Origin: Pseudarthrobacter psychrotolerans | GTDB lineage: Bacteria > Actinomycetota > Actinomycetes > Actinomycetales > Micrococcaceae | NCBI RefSeq assembly: GCF_009911795.1 | Contig: NZ_CP047898.1 | Span: 186,001 to 250,000, forward strand | Reading direction: 5' to 3' | Length of the DNA: 64,000 nucleotides | In this document: in pieces, positions 32,446 to 40,309 of the stretch | How positions within the stretch are numbered: position 1 is the stretch's first letter | Layout: each line of letters begins with the position of its first letter | Position numbers and translations under genes: made by a program | Notes under the pieces: generated by a model | The model's input: only the letters and a program-made list of their open reading frames with translations | Database searches by the model: none | What the model was told of the DNA's origin: nothing

Positions 32446-33378
32446 CTAGGGGATAGGGACTCCTGTGAAGCCCGTGATCGCCATTTTCACGGCCGCGATG
32501 GCTGGTGGTGTCGCCACGGCACCGGCTATCTTGATGGCGCCGGCACCCAGCTTGGCCAAAAAGTCCTTAACAGCGTTGCCCGGCTTGTTGCCGTCTTCCT
32601 CCAGCGCTTGGCCAAGGGTGGTCCTATCGTCAACACCCAGTCCCAGCTTTTCCAGGGCAAGCATGAGCGCATCAGAGTCACCTTGGGTGATGTTTACAAG
32701 TTGGGTGACGTTCTCGCCCATCCCTACGGTGTTCGTGCCACCGTGGATGTTCGTCTCAAAGTGGTAATTCACGGTTCGCTCAACTTCCTTGTCTTGCACT
32801 GTCGGCCCGTTGACTTCACCGGCGCCTGGGATGTCTGCTTGAAGTTCCAGAGCAAGCATCAATGCTTTGTTCCGCACTGAGTCAATCACACCCCGAAGCT
32901 GGGCCGTCGTTACGATCCTCTCCACAGAGTGGACCTCGTGCATCTCCACTGAAATGGTTCGGCCTGTTGCAGACCAGCGGTTGAATTGGGCAACGGCGGA
33001 AAACCGCCAAGGCTTGCTGAGAGTCCCCTCTGCCAGTGCTAGCTGCTCTAACTCGGCAAGAGACTCATCGAACCAGCAGTTGAACCAGACGTGCCGGAAG
33101 TTACTTTCATCCGGGACGTCATCCTCCGAGATCAGGTGCTTTTGCCAAGCTCCGAAGGGACCTGTGAACAGTGCCTGCACTGGAACCTGGAGTGGACCTC
33201 TGTAGATCGGGTAGTTGTCCAAGTCGACGCCGCTCAAGCCGTTCAATTCGCCGTTCACCCAGTCAATGATGGCTTCCGACTTCAACCGCTTGCCCACCAC
33301 CAGAAACTTGCGAAGTGCGTTCGACGTGGTCAGCGTGTCATCGCTGAGTCCGTCTATGAGGGCGTCCAGAGTAGTCAT
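32446..33378 (-). CDS. AbiTii-domain protein 2 with hydrophobic C-terminal extension
   Basis: A 310-residue paralogue of the downstream gene: NALRKFLVVGKRLKSEAIID, then WVNGELNGLSGVDLDNYPIY, and THE matching helical part QLRGVIDSVRNKALMLALEL. The same beta tail NIHGGTNTVGMGENVTQLVN appears. It then adds about 80 residues with a glycine/alanine-rich hydrophobic end (LGAGAIKIAGAVATPPAIAA). Such a tail could insert into membrane. A TATAAA box (33385-33390) again lies directly before the ATG. Two paralogues of different length next to a HEPN gene suggest a small defence module. Confidence 0.65.
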   Translation of the reverse strand: MTTLDALIDGLSDDTLTTSNALRKFLVVGKRLKSEAIIDWVNGELNGLSGVDLDNYPIYRGPLQVPVQALFTGPFGAWQKHLISEDDVPDESNFRHVWFNCWFDESLAELEQLALAEGTLSKPWRFSAVAQFNRWSATGRTISVEMHEVHSVERIVTTAQLRGVIDSVRNKALMLALELQADIPGAGEVNGPTVQDKEVERTVNYHFETNIHGGTNTVGMGENVTQLVNITQGDSDALMLALEKLGLGVDDRTTLGQALEEDGNKPGNAVKDFLAKLGAGAIKIAGAVATPPAIAAVKMAITGFTGVPIP

Positions 33379-33705
33379 TCAAGCTTTATATCAGCAACAG
33401 TGACAGCACTGCGCATGCGGGTCTACCGACTGTGGCCGGGGCCACGGTCCCGGTGCGGGCAGGGCCGTCGGTGCGGCGGGTGTAGCCCGGCGTGCGTACG
33501 ATGATTCGCCCATACACAGGAGTGCGGTCGACTTCGGATATTCCGTGCAGACGATTTCTGAAACTGACACTGGTCGCGTGTCGCCATTTTTGGAAGGGCC
33601 GGTCCTGGGCGTTCCACTTCCTAGGATGTGGGAGGCGTTTGGGACGTTGTAGGAATCAAACAAGACGGGTGGGCCGAGGTCCTTGGCATGACGTACGCTG
33701 CATTC
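33379..33705. other. spacer between AbiTii and lipoprotein genes containing a transposon end
   Basis: No coding frame is supported. The middle holds the Tn402-type end described at 33522-33569. The left part contains the promoter of AbiTii gene 2. Confidence 0.4.
33522..33569 (-). repeat. Tn402/Tn5053-type end (site B): terminal repeat plus one internal repeat
   Basis: Read on the minus strand from 33569 it begins TGTCAGTTTCAGAAATCG-TCTGCAC, followed directly by GGAATATCCGAAGTCGACCG-CAC. This is the terminal plus internal repeat layout of Tn402/Tn5053 ends. The outer TGTCA faces right, so the element would extend to the left, opposite in orientation to site A. Confidence 0.65.
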
Positions 33706-34368
33706 ATGAATACGAGGGGCGTTCTGGCGTCCGTGCTATGTCTGCTCGCCGCCTCGAGCATTGCGGCCTGCAGCCCAAATAATTCGACGATGCCGACTAC
33801 TTCCGCCGCGCAGTCAACCTATTCACCAAAGCAGCTGCCACCACGGCCGACGCTCCGCCCAGAGACTCCGGACGCCGAACATATATATACAACTGTCTCC
33901 GGGCAATACAGAGTGAACGGAATTGCTCTCACGAGGCCTGAATGGGATGGCCTCAACGATGCGGTTTGCAAGGACTTCGCCATCACAGGGGAAGGACTGC
34001 TGGTACCAACGCAGGCCAATGGGCTGGATCCTAAGAACCAGCAATCTTTGGCGGACTGGGGCAGGGCAGGAGCCGCCCTGAATGGTTGCAGCAACGGCGT
34101 CGAAATGAGTTCGGCCGCCGGATTCACATGGTCATTGCTCTTAAAGCAGCTTCTCCATCAGCGAGACATTGACGACATAAAACGCGTCGGAGACTTCAAT
34201 AAGGCCCTGATCAAATGGGGTCAGGAGAACCAGGTCGCCGTCAAAGCCGACCTTCTCGATATTCCCGGCACAACCGGTGGAAACTTTGGCTACTGCGCAG
34301 ATGGCGGGACAACGCAGAGCAAGGGCAAGCAGGGAGCCTGCTCCTGGCATGACGGCCTTCGGAGGTAA
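33706..34368 (+). CDS. lipoprotein with C-terminal DUF3761-like tail
   Basis: The start at 33706 opens a lipoprotein signal (MNTRGVLASVLCLLAASSIA, then ACS) with the lipidated Cys at about 22. The mature part has a Pro/Thr-rich linker and a middle domain without a recognised family. It ends GYCADGGTTQSKGKQGACSW, then HDGL. That tail resembles the Cys-x-Asp-Gly...Cys-x-x-His-Gly pattern of DUF3761. The protein is 220 residues and anchored outside the membrane. It is transcribed opposite to the AbiTii genes; its role is unknown. Confidence 0.65.
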   Translation: MNTRGVLASVLCLLAASSIAACSPNNSTMPTTSAAQSTYSPKQLPPRPTLRPETPDAEHIYTTVSGQYRVNGIALTRPEWDGLNDAVCKDFAITGEGLLVPTQANGLDPKNQQSLADWGRAGAALNGCSNGVEMSSAAGFTWSLLLKQLLHQRDIDDIKRVGDFNKALIKWGQENQVAVKADLLDIPGTTGGNFGYCADGGTTQSKGKQGACSWHDGLRR

Positions 34369-34416
34369 CCTGCCCCCCGATACCGGAGCTAACGCTGGCA
34401 GTCACGCAGTGCAGCA

Positions 34417-35040
34417 CTAGTCCCATCCCTTGATTGCTTCGATGACGAACGGGGCCATGACGGCAAGGCCGGCAAATACCAGTGACCCAAATGCCACCCA
34501 GTAATTTCTTGCGACCGCTTTTTTTGCTTCCATGTCGCGTTCTTCTGCCGCCACAGCTTGGGCGTCCATCGTCGCTAGCATGTCCCGCATGACCTGCGCT
34601 GTTAGCTCGATATTTTCGCTGTTGCGCTCCTCGCGCTCGAGTTCCTGCTGTTTCACATCAGCGATGCTGTCCAGCGTCTCCTGACTGATGCCGGAGTAAG
34701 AAGCTATGCTCTCAGCGCTCCGGCGGTTGACCTCGATCGCGCTGTTCCTCGGTAGGTCAATCGCCGGGGTCACACGGCCGCCCAATCCAGGGGTCGCTAT
34801 GCTGCTGAGCCTTTGCATCATTGATTTGTAGGGGCTGGTAAAAGTGTCCCTGAACCGGTCCATCGTCTCTAGCATTGAGGCCCGCGCTTCTCCGTACTCG
34901 GCTCGTTCCTCGTCAGTGACTTCAAGCGGGCTCCCGTCTTTGTCAGCCGTCCGAATCTCTTCAAACCGCTCATAAGACATGCCCGTCCCGGTTCTTTCAG
35001 GAAGCCTGAACACGTGGCTGGTATCCGTCTCATCCGCCAT
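34417..35040 (-). CDS. C-tail-anchored membrane protein, unknown function
   Basis: A 207-residue protein starting MADETDTSHVF at 35040. Most of it is charged and helical with a likely coiled coil (DSIADVKQQELEREERNSEN, then IELTAQVMRDML). One C-terminal membrane helix (YWVAFGSLVFAGLAVMAPFV) leaves a 6-residue tail. The start overlaps the stop of the upstream gene (TAATG), so the two form an operon. No family is recognised. Confidence 0.6.
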   Translation of the reverse strand: MADETDTSHVFRLPERTGTGMSYERFEEIRTADKDGSPLEVTDEERAEYGEARASMLETMDRFRDTFTSPYKSMMQRLSSIATPGLGGRVTPAIDLPRNSAIEVNRRSAESIASYSGISQETLDSIADVKQQELEREERNSENIELTAQVMRDMLATMDAQAVAAEERDMEAKKAVARNYWVAFGSLVFAGLAVMAPFVIEAIKGWD

Positions 35041-35504
35041 TAATGGGGGACTTTTTCCGGACGGAGCGCTGGCCCGATGCTGTGAACACGCCACTCGCCG
35101 ATTTGCCTCCGCCAAACCATCGTCAGGACAGCTGCAGCCATGATGGGCTGGGTGTCGATTACCTGGTAGCTGTCTGGAACTCCTCTGAGGATCTTGAAAT
35201 AGGCCACATCTTCGTCTCCGTAGGCCCTGTCCGCGATGGTGCCACAGCCGAAGTCTTCGATCGAGCCTAAAAAGTTGGCCGCCTCGGTGAAGTCACCAAA
35301 GGCCGGCAATGATTCTGGAGTGACGAACTGCTGCAGAGCGTTGAAGTATTCTCGGTGGTTGCCCAGCGCGTTGACGAACATCATTCCCACGGCAACAGGG
35401 TCTTGTAGTGACGCCATTGGGAGAGCGGCTTCTGCTTCGTCATCGGCAGTGAATCGCCGCCACTGTGCAGGTGGCTGGTCGTCAGAATGCGCGTTGTAGG
35501 TCAT
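35040..35504 (-). CDS. hypothetical protein coupled to the tail-anchored protein
   Basis: A 154-residue soluble protein (MTYNAHSDDQPPAQWRRFTA, then DPVAVGMMFVNALGNHREYF, ending WRVHSIGPALRPEKVPH). The C-terminal WRVHSIG pattern, preceded by hydrophobic strands (IMAAAVLTMVWRRQIGEW), is reminiscent of small cone-fold NTF2-like proteins. That is a weak resemblance. It is the first gene of a two-gene unit. Confidence 0.55.
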   Translation of the reverse strand: MTYNAHSDDQPPAQWRRFTADDEAEAALPMASLQDPVAVGMMFVNALGNHREYFNALQQFVTPESLPAFGDFTEAANFLGSIEDFGCGTIADRAYGDEDVAYFKILRGVPDSYQVIDTQPIMAAAVLTMVWRRQIGEWRVHSIGPALRPEKVPH

Positions 35505-35599
35505 GGGAAGAGCCTACTTCGCGGGTAAGACAAGCGGATCGCCAGCGTGTGCCAGCGGGCCCGCCTGTCATGCTGGGTTCCCCTTGCGGGCAGCGAGGC

Positions 35600-35698
35600 T
35601 GTCATGTACTAGAAGTCGCGTGCAGCAGTTCATGCGGAAGTACGGCCCGGGTGCAGAGGACTTCTGACATTCCGTGCAGACGACTTCTGAAACTGACA
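35600..35698. mobile_element. 99-bp miniature element with Tn402-type ends (site C)
   Basis: Both ends face outward. On the plus strand 35600 begins TGTCATGTACTAGAAGTCGC-GTGCA and is followed by TCATGCGGAAGTACGG, the same 16 bp that follows site A. On the minus strand 35698 begins TGTCAGTTTCAGAAGTCG-TCTGCAC, followed by GGAATGTCAGAAGTCCTCTG-CAC. So a left-type and a right-type end are joined with almost nothing between. No 5-bp target duplication is visible (GAGGC versus CGTGA). Confidence 0.6.
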
Positions 35699-35737
35699 CG
35701 TGATCCGGAAATTTTGGGTGGCGCTTGCGCCGTTGGG

Positions 35738-35810
35738 GGACCGGCTTACGGGCGTCGGTCGGCCATAAAGCGCTGCGGAAACCACACCACTTACCGCTGC
35801 GATCCACAGG
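35738..35810 (+). repeat. dispersed recombination-site-like repeat R3
   Basis: GGACCGGCTTACGGGCG at 35738 is identical to R1 over 17 bp. CGCTGCGATCC follows about 61 bp downstream, matching the second block of R1 at almost the same distance. It lies just right of the miniature element. R1 and R3 bracket the HEPN/AbiTii/lipoprotein cargo. Confidence 0.4.
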
Positions 35811-35964
35811 GTCCTTTTCCGGCTTGCGCAACACGAGCGGGCGAGGGTCTAGACACGATGCAACGTCGGGCTGCCGCATCGTCCCGTTAGTGGGATCGCC
35901 TGAGTGTCCGGAGGGTTAGGCGCCTCTTCCTCACAATGTCGTCAGGGGCTGGTGTAAACGTTGT

Positions 35965-36729
35965 TTATTGCCGGCGGACCTTAATGTCGGGGTGGTTCTT
36001 CTCGACCCAGTCGGCCATCCGGTTGCCCCGCAGCGTTATGAACTTCAGCGAGGCTTCCCGAACCCTGATGTACTCGTCCTTCGTCGTCGGGACGCCGGGG
36101 CGCTTGAAGTTCTCGTCCTCCTCTAGGAAGAAGTCGATTTTTCCTTCCGGCGTCACGAGGTCCTGGAGATGGAAGAACTCCACGAACTGCTTGAACGTGC
36201 AGAAGAGTTTGAAGAAGTCCGCGTAGTTAGTGGTGACATCGGCGAGGGGACTGCCTGGCTCCTCAGCGTAGTGGCGCCGGATGCATTCCAGAGTTAGGTC
36301 CATCCGGTCCGCGATCCGTAGTCTCATTCCCCTGGCGGTGTTTAGGGTGGGCCGGTGTATTTTCCTGACGGGCCAGATCATGGCACTGCCGATCGTGTAC
36401 GGCGGGTTGAAATAGCGGCGCTTCTGCTCCTCGCTCAACTCGGCCTTAGCCTCAACCAAGTTCCTCGGCTTTCCCCACCTGGTGTAGGAGTGCGTGATGG
36501 GGTCACTGCCGAACGTGAACCTTTTGTCGGGGGTCTACTCGAACATTAGGTAGTTTTTACGACGCTCCTTTGGCTCTGCCGGGACCTGCACTTTGAACAG
36601 TTCCCCGTCGCATAGCTCCTTGGTCCAGAGCAGCTGATGGTCAGCCTTGAGCAGCGGACTATGGGAGTCCGGGTCCTTTCCTGGAGGGCTGTCGACCTTG
36701 TAGTTGAAGGTGATGTCGAAGACGCGCAT
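35965..36729 (-). pseudogene. DUF6994-like hypothetical protein interrupted by an amber codon
   Basis: Reading from ATG 36729, MRVFDITFNYKVDSPPGKDP, then HSPLLKADHQLLWTKELCDG and YLMFE end in TAG at 36535-36537. The same frame continues without shift as TPDKRFTFGSDPITHSYTRW, then a 154-residue remainder (RRYFNPPYTIGSAMIWPVRK, then DFFKLFCTFKQFVEFFHLQD). The F-x-F-x-x-D-x-P-P-G-K-D-P-D opening is what I associate with DUF6994, normally about 250 residues, equal to the two parts together. One base change explains the stop. Function unknown. Confidence 0.65.
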
Positions 36730-36905
36730 GGAAGGGAGTCTATGTGCCCGCCTATTGCGAACCGCGGAACCTACAGCTGAAACAACCGCAGTCGTCGCAG
36801 GCACTTGCTACTGCCTCGACCAAGGTGGCTCCGCTATCCAGTTCTGCACCCACCCAACCTGACGGGTGTAACCGGCAACCTGTCTCACAAAGGAATCCCT
36901 ATTGA

Positions 36906-36926
36906 AAACCCGGGATGACCGGGTTT
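36906..36926 (-). terminator. terminator behind the sigma/lipoprotein operon
   Basis: An 8-bp perfect stem AAACCCGG / CCGGGTTT with loop GATGA lies 60 bp downstream of the lipoprotein stop on the minus strand, followed by TTTTC in that direction. Modest U tract, good stem. Confidence 0.55.
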
Positions 36927-36985
36927 GGCGCGGATAAGGGTGGCTAAGGGATTTATCGGGAGTTCATCGGCAAGGGCTGGGCTCA

Positions 36986-37519
36986 CTAGTGAAAGGGAAG
37001 CTCTGAGCCTTGGGGGAAAGGTAGGACTCCTTGTGCTGGCGTTATGGTGAACCACTCGTCGCCCTGCTTGGAGGCAAAAATGATGACTCTTTCAGCTGTA
37101 TCGAGCGGATCGCCGTCCGGGTAGGACCCTCCCACAGTGCAGGTCGGGGGCGTGGAGGTGATGCGCAGGTTCCCCTCTCCGGAATTCCCTTTGAGTACCT
37201 GCTCGACTTCTACAAGGTGGGTCGTCGCCTTGTGACCGTAAATGCTGGTTTCGCCGGCCCGGCTTACGGACTTTCCAATGAGCACCATGCCGGCGTTGTC
37301 GTATTGATCCTGAGGGGTCGCGAATCGGACCCACTCAACGCACGCGACGGGGCCACCGCTTGGAACGGGGCTGCTGGCAGAACCAGGGATTGAGCTGGTG
37401 GAGTTCGTCGTGGGTTCCGCAGTTCCCGGTCCGCCAGTCACGCTGTCGCTGCATGAAGTCAGCAGCATAGTGAGAAGTAGGGATGGAACCAGGCATCGCC
37501 ACAACCAAATGCGCTTCAT
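36986..37519 (-). CDS. lipoprotein of the ECF sigma locus
   Basis: A 177-residue protein with a lipoprotein signal (MKRIWLWRCLVPSLLLTMLL, then TSC; lipidated Cys about 23). A Ser/Thr/Pro-rich linker precedes a beta-rich domain (AGMVLIGKSVSRAGETSIYG, then THLVEVEQVLKG, ERVIIFASKQGDEWFTITPA). The domain resembles secreted proteins that sense or bind at the cell surface, but no family is assigned. It is last in the sigma factor operon; GGGAGCACA precedes the ATG. Confidence 0.65.
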   Translation of the reverse strand: MKRIWLWRCLVPSLLLTMLLTSCSDSVTGGPGTAEPTTNSTSSIPGSASSPVPSGGPVACVEWVRFATPQDQYDNAGMVLIGKSVSRAGETSIYGHKATTHLVEVEQVLKGNSGEGNLRITSTPPTCTVGGSYPDGDPLDTAERVIIFASKQGDEWFTITPAQGVLPFPQGSELPFH

Positions 37520-38450
37520 TGTGCTCCCTCATAAGTGGACGCTGATCGGAGGATATAGGGTGCTTACCCGCATTCGTAGGATGGCGCTCTCGGAGCGAAT
37601 CGGGAACGGCAGAATGCGGCCGAGTGCAGGGATACCAGCGAATGATCGGTTCACCCTGGCGGGGCACTTCGCATTGGGTAAGAGGGTATCCCCCGCCGGA
37701 GCCGGCGGCCATGAAGACACCTATCTGGGTTTCTCCGTCGCTTTTGAAGACGGGGATCTCGCGCGGAGGGAGCGGGGTACTGAAGTTCCTGACGGCATCT
37801 TCCGGGCTGGTGGGCATGGGACCTCCGTGCAGGTCACTGGCGTAGGCGTACCCGGATTGCCCGTTGGTCGCCATCACAGCGATCAGGTCGGGGGTTCCGT
37901 TCTCCTGGCTTTCGACGCCGTAGGTTTCACCCTTGGCATTGACGCCCAAGGGTGTTCGTTCCTGCTTTACATACTCGGCGGTAAGCTGCCAGCGGGCCCC
38001 GGGATCGGTCTTTATCGTGACACTGTCCTGGCCAGGGGCAAGGCTGATGGTGTAGCCGCTCCAGCCCAGTCTGTCGTTGGCCACATCCTCCTCCGAGCAG
38101 CTGCTCGATGCGCCGTCGGGATACTCAAACCAGCCAGGGGTCAGGCACCTAAGTTCCATTTGAATCCCTGTGGTTCCCGCGGGAGGAGCGCCCAGCTCAA
38201 CGGTTGCTGTGCCGGTGTAGGTTGTGGTCACGGGCGAGGCCAACGGTGTCACCTTTTCGCCTCCGGGGATGAAGAAAAGTCCTGCCGCCGCCCCTCCAAT
38301 GCCAAGCAGTCCCGCTCCGGCCAGAGCGCCGGTACCCAGCCATAGCCTGGTACGCGTCCGTTTCGCGGCCGGTGATTCCTTCTTGACCTGGGAGACGAGT
38401 TCCGCCCGCAGGGCATCACTGAACCGGTCGTCGACGTGGAGCTGATTCAT
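37335..38450 (-). CDS. membrane-anchored extracytoplasmic protein, possible anti-sigma factor; C-terminus uncertain
   Basis: The start overlaps the sigma factor stop. A cytoplasmic N-terminus (MNQLHVDDRFSDALRAELVS, then QVKKESPAAKRTRTR) is followed by one membrane helix (LGTGALAGAGLLGIGGAAAG) and an extracytoplasmic domain. This is the topology of anti-sigma factors, although no zinc-binding HxxxCxxC motif is present. The frame runs 185 bp into the lipoprotein gene and its last 120 residues look unlike protein (Arg/His/Pro-rich). The real end is therefore probably near 37530, possibly after another frame loss. Confidence 0.6.
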   Translation of the reverse strand: MNQLHVDDRFSDALRAELVSQVKKESPAAKRTRTRLWLGTGALAGAGLLGIGGAAAGLFFIPGGEKVTPLASPVTTTYTGTATVELGAPPAGTTGIQMELRCLTPGWFEYPDGASSSCSEEDVANDRLGWSGYTISLAPGQDSVTIKTDPGARWQLTAEYVKQERTPLGVNAKGETYGVESQENGTPDLIAVMATNGQSGYAYASDLHGGPMPTSPEDAVRNFSTPLPPREIPVFKSDGETQIGVFMAAGSGGGYPLTQCEVPRQGEPIIRWYPCTRPHSAVPDSLRERHPTNAGKHPISSDQRPLMREHNEAHLVVAMPGSIPTSHYAADFMQRQRDWRTGNCGTHDELHQLNPWFCQQPRSKRWPRRVR

Positions 38451-39055
38451 GTCCGTTCTCCTTCCAAAACCGGGGTTGGAGCTGTGGGCGGGTTAATTGA
38501 CGCATCACCGTCGAGGGCTGCTCTTAGGCGCTGACGGGCCCGGTGGATCCGTGATTTCGCTGCGGCAGGGGTCAGCTTCAGGACGACGGCGGCAGCAACG
38601 ATGGTGTGCTCCTCGAAAACGACCAGGGTGATCAAGTGCAGGTCCTCGGCGGTCAGTGTGGCCAGAGCCCGTGCAAGGTTCTGGTCAAGAGCGTCCTGGT
38701 AAGAGCGGTAAGAATCTGCTGTTGGGTCGCTCATGTCCTCGGTTCGGGGAAGGGCGTTCAGGAGGCGTGGGTAGCGCAGAGCCGCGCGGGCGCTGTTGCG
38801 TGCCATGTTCGTGGTCGTCACCAGCAGCCACGGAAGGATCGTTCCTTCCACGACCCGGACCTGCTTTCGCCGCCGCCAGAGCTCAAGGAAGGAGGCCGCT
38901 ATGATGTCTTCAGCGTCGTGGTGGTTCCCGCACAGCCGGTACGCGTGGCGGAATACCCTGTCCCGATGCCGGTCATACAAGGCGCCAAAGGCCTCGCCCT
39001 GGCCCAGAAGGCTCTGGCGCCACAACACCTCTTCGCTGTCTCCTTTGTTCCCCAT
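38447..39055 (-). CDS. ECF-family RNA polymerase sigma factor
   Basis: A 202-residue sigma-70-family protein directing RNA polymerase to a small regulon. Region 2 reads FGALYDRHRDRVFRHAYRLC, then DAEDIIAASFLELWRRRKQV. Region 4 reads LATLTAEDLHLITLVVFEEH, then KLTPAAAKSRIHRARQRLRA. I chose MGNKGDSEEVLWR at 39055. It overlaps the next gene by 4 bp, the usual pairing of sigma factor and membrane regulator. It lies inside the accessory region, so its targets may be these same genes. Confidence 0.85.
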   Translation of the reverse strand: MGNKGDSEEVLWRQSLLGQGEAFGALYDRHRDRVFRHAYRLCGNHHDAEDIIAASFLELWRRRKQVRVVEGTILPWLLVTTTNMARNSARAALRYPRLLNALPRTEDMSDPTADSYRSYQDALDQNLARALATLTAEDLHLITLVVFEEHTIVAAAVVLKLTPAAAKSRIHRARQRLRAALDGDASINPPTAPTPVLEGERT

Positions 39056-39256
39056 ACCTTTTAGTGTCCGGCAAAGCCCAAAAGGTTTCACTGAAGCGAA
39101 AAAAACTTCAAATCAGGGGAATACAGGTCAGTCACTCCGGAAGGTCAATGAGTCTGCTTCGCTCTTCCAAATCAAGGTGCCTTGGCGGACAGTCACGGTA
39201 AAGGTTCCCACTAGGTGCGACGTCAAACTTAGCGTTGCTGTGTTTGGATGGAGCCG

Positions 39257-39943
39257 TTAGCTCCGGGGCGTGAATTGGACTTGGATGTGCTTGAGCTCAG
39301 TGCGTGGAAGCACAGCGGTCACCACGCCGCCGCCCGCCAGTTGGGCTCCGATACCGTAGACGAATGGGTCCGTATCGACCTCTGCACCGGGCATGTAGAC
39401 TCCGTTGATGACGGTCCTGGCCTGGCTGTTGACCATCCGGCCGGTTACTGTGGGTGCGTGCTGGTCCCACGGGTTGCTGCCCGGCCAGAGCTCCTGCCGG
39501 TACAAGTTCATGAGGATGTGGTTGACATGGTCAGCCAGTAAGCTTCGAACCGAAGAGCGCTCGGATGGAACGCGGTGCCAGGTGGTTCGCACGGCCTCGC
39601 ACAGTTGCGGGTAGCGCAGTCGCTCCACCTGCTCGATCAGCCAAAGGGGCCGCGGCCATGGCGGAACTTCCTCGATCGATCTGCGTGTCTTCTCGTCGAG
39701 GTCTGCGAGGTTTACCGGGTCTGAGCGGTCATCCGGGTTTCGCCAGAGCGTATAGGTGATGCTCGCTGTCATTTCGCTATACCCACGATCATCTAGGCCG
39801 TAGCTCAGACCCACAGCGTCCGTGTCCTCCAATGACGGTTGGGGAATGAGCCCCATCACCGGAATGGGCATGAGTTTCAGGCTCTCGACCCATTCGGCAC
39901 GAGGGTCGGGAGCGTCTGCGGGGAGAATTCCAGCCACTCTCAT
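39257..39943 (-). CDS. hypothetical protein
   Basis: A protein of 228 residues if started at 39943 (MRVAGILPADAPDPRAEW). Upstream in-frame codons look non-coding. Visible segments include SEMTASITYTLWRNPDDRSD, ADHVNHILMNLYRQELWPGS and GRMVNSQARTVINGVYMPGA. No membrane segment or known motif is seen. It is isolated between the sigma operon and the transposon end at 40309. Confidence 0.5.
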   Translation of the reverse strand: MRVAGILPADAPDPRAEWVESLKLMPIPVMGLIPQPSLEDTDAVGLSYGLDDRGYSEMTASITYTLWRNPDDRSDPVNLADLDEKTRRSIEEVPPWPRPLWLIEQVERLRYPQLCEAVRTTWHRVPSERSSVRSLLADHVNHILMNLYRQELWPGSNPWDQHAPTVTGRMVNSQARTVINGVYMPGAEVDTDPFVYGIGAQLAGGGVVTAVLPRTELKHIQVQFTPRS

Positions 39944-40210
39944 ACCCCGACTATGAACCACACGAGGGTGCCTGTAAACGGGATCGAGATTCAGTCCCCA
40001 AACGTCCTGGTGAAGGTTCCCCAAACAGGACTCAGAACCGCCAACACAAGCTACGTTCGCGGTCTGGGCGTCATTCCTGTCCAACAGACGCAAAGGAGAT
40101 TGGCGGATTTAATTCGGCGGCATTGAAGACGCCGTGCGCCCCGTCGTAACCAACGGTTCTCCCTTGAACCCGCAGGAAATCAAGGTTTTCAGGACGGAGA
40201 ACGACGGAGT

Positions 40211-40309
40211 GTGCTGACGCCGTCGGAAATTCCGTGCGGTCCACTGTTGAAGAAAATGCTCTGTGTACCCGACTTCGGATATCTGTGCACTCGTCTTCGG
40301 AAAATGACA
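40211..40309 (-). repeat. Tn402/Tn5053-type end (site D) with several internal repeats
   Basis: From 40309 on the minus strand it reads TGTCATTTTCCGAAGACGAG-TGCAC, then ATATCCGAAGTCGGGTACAC. A weaker copy follows around 40234-40261, and TTTCCGACGGCGTCAGCAC ends at 40211. Four repeats of about 20 bp in one orientation are the layout of a Tn402-family terminus. Its terminal repeat is the closest of the four sites to the published Tn402 end as I remember it. The outer end faces right. Confidence 0.6.
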
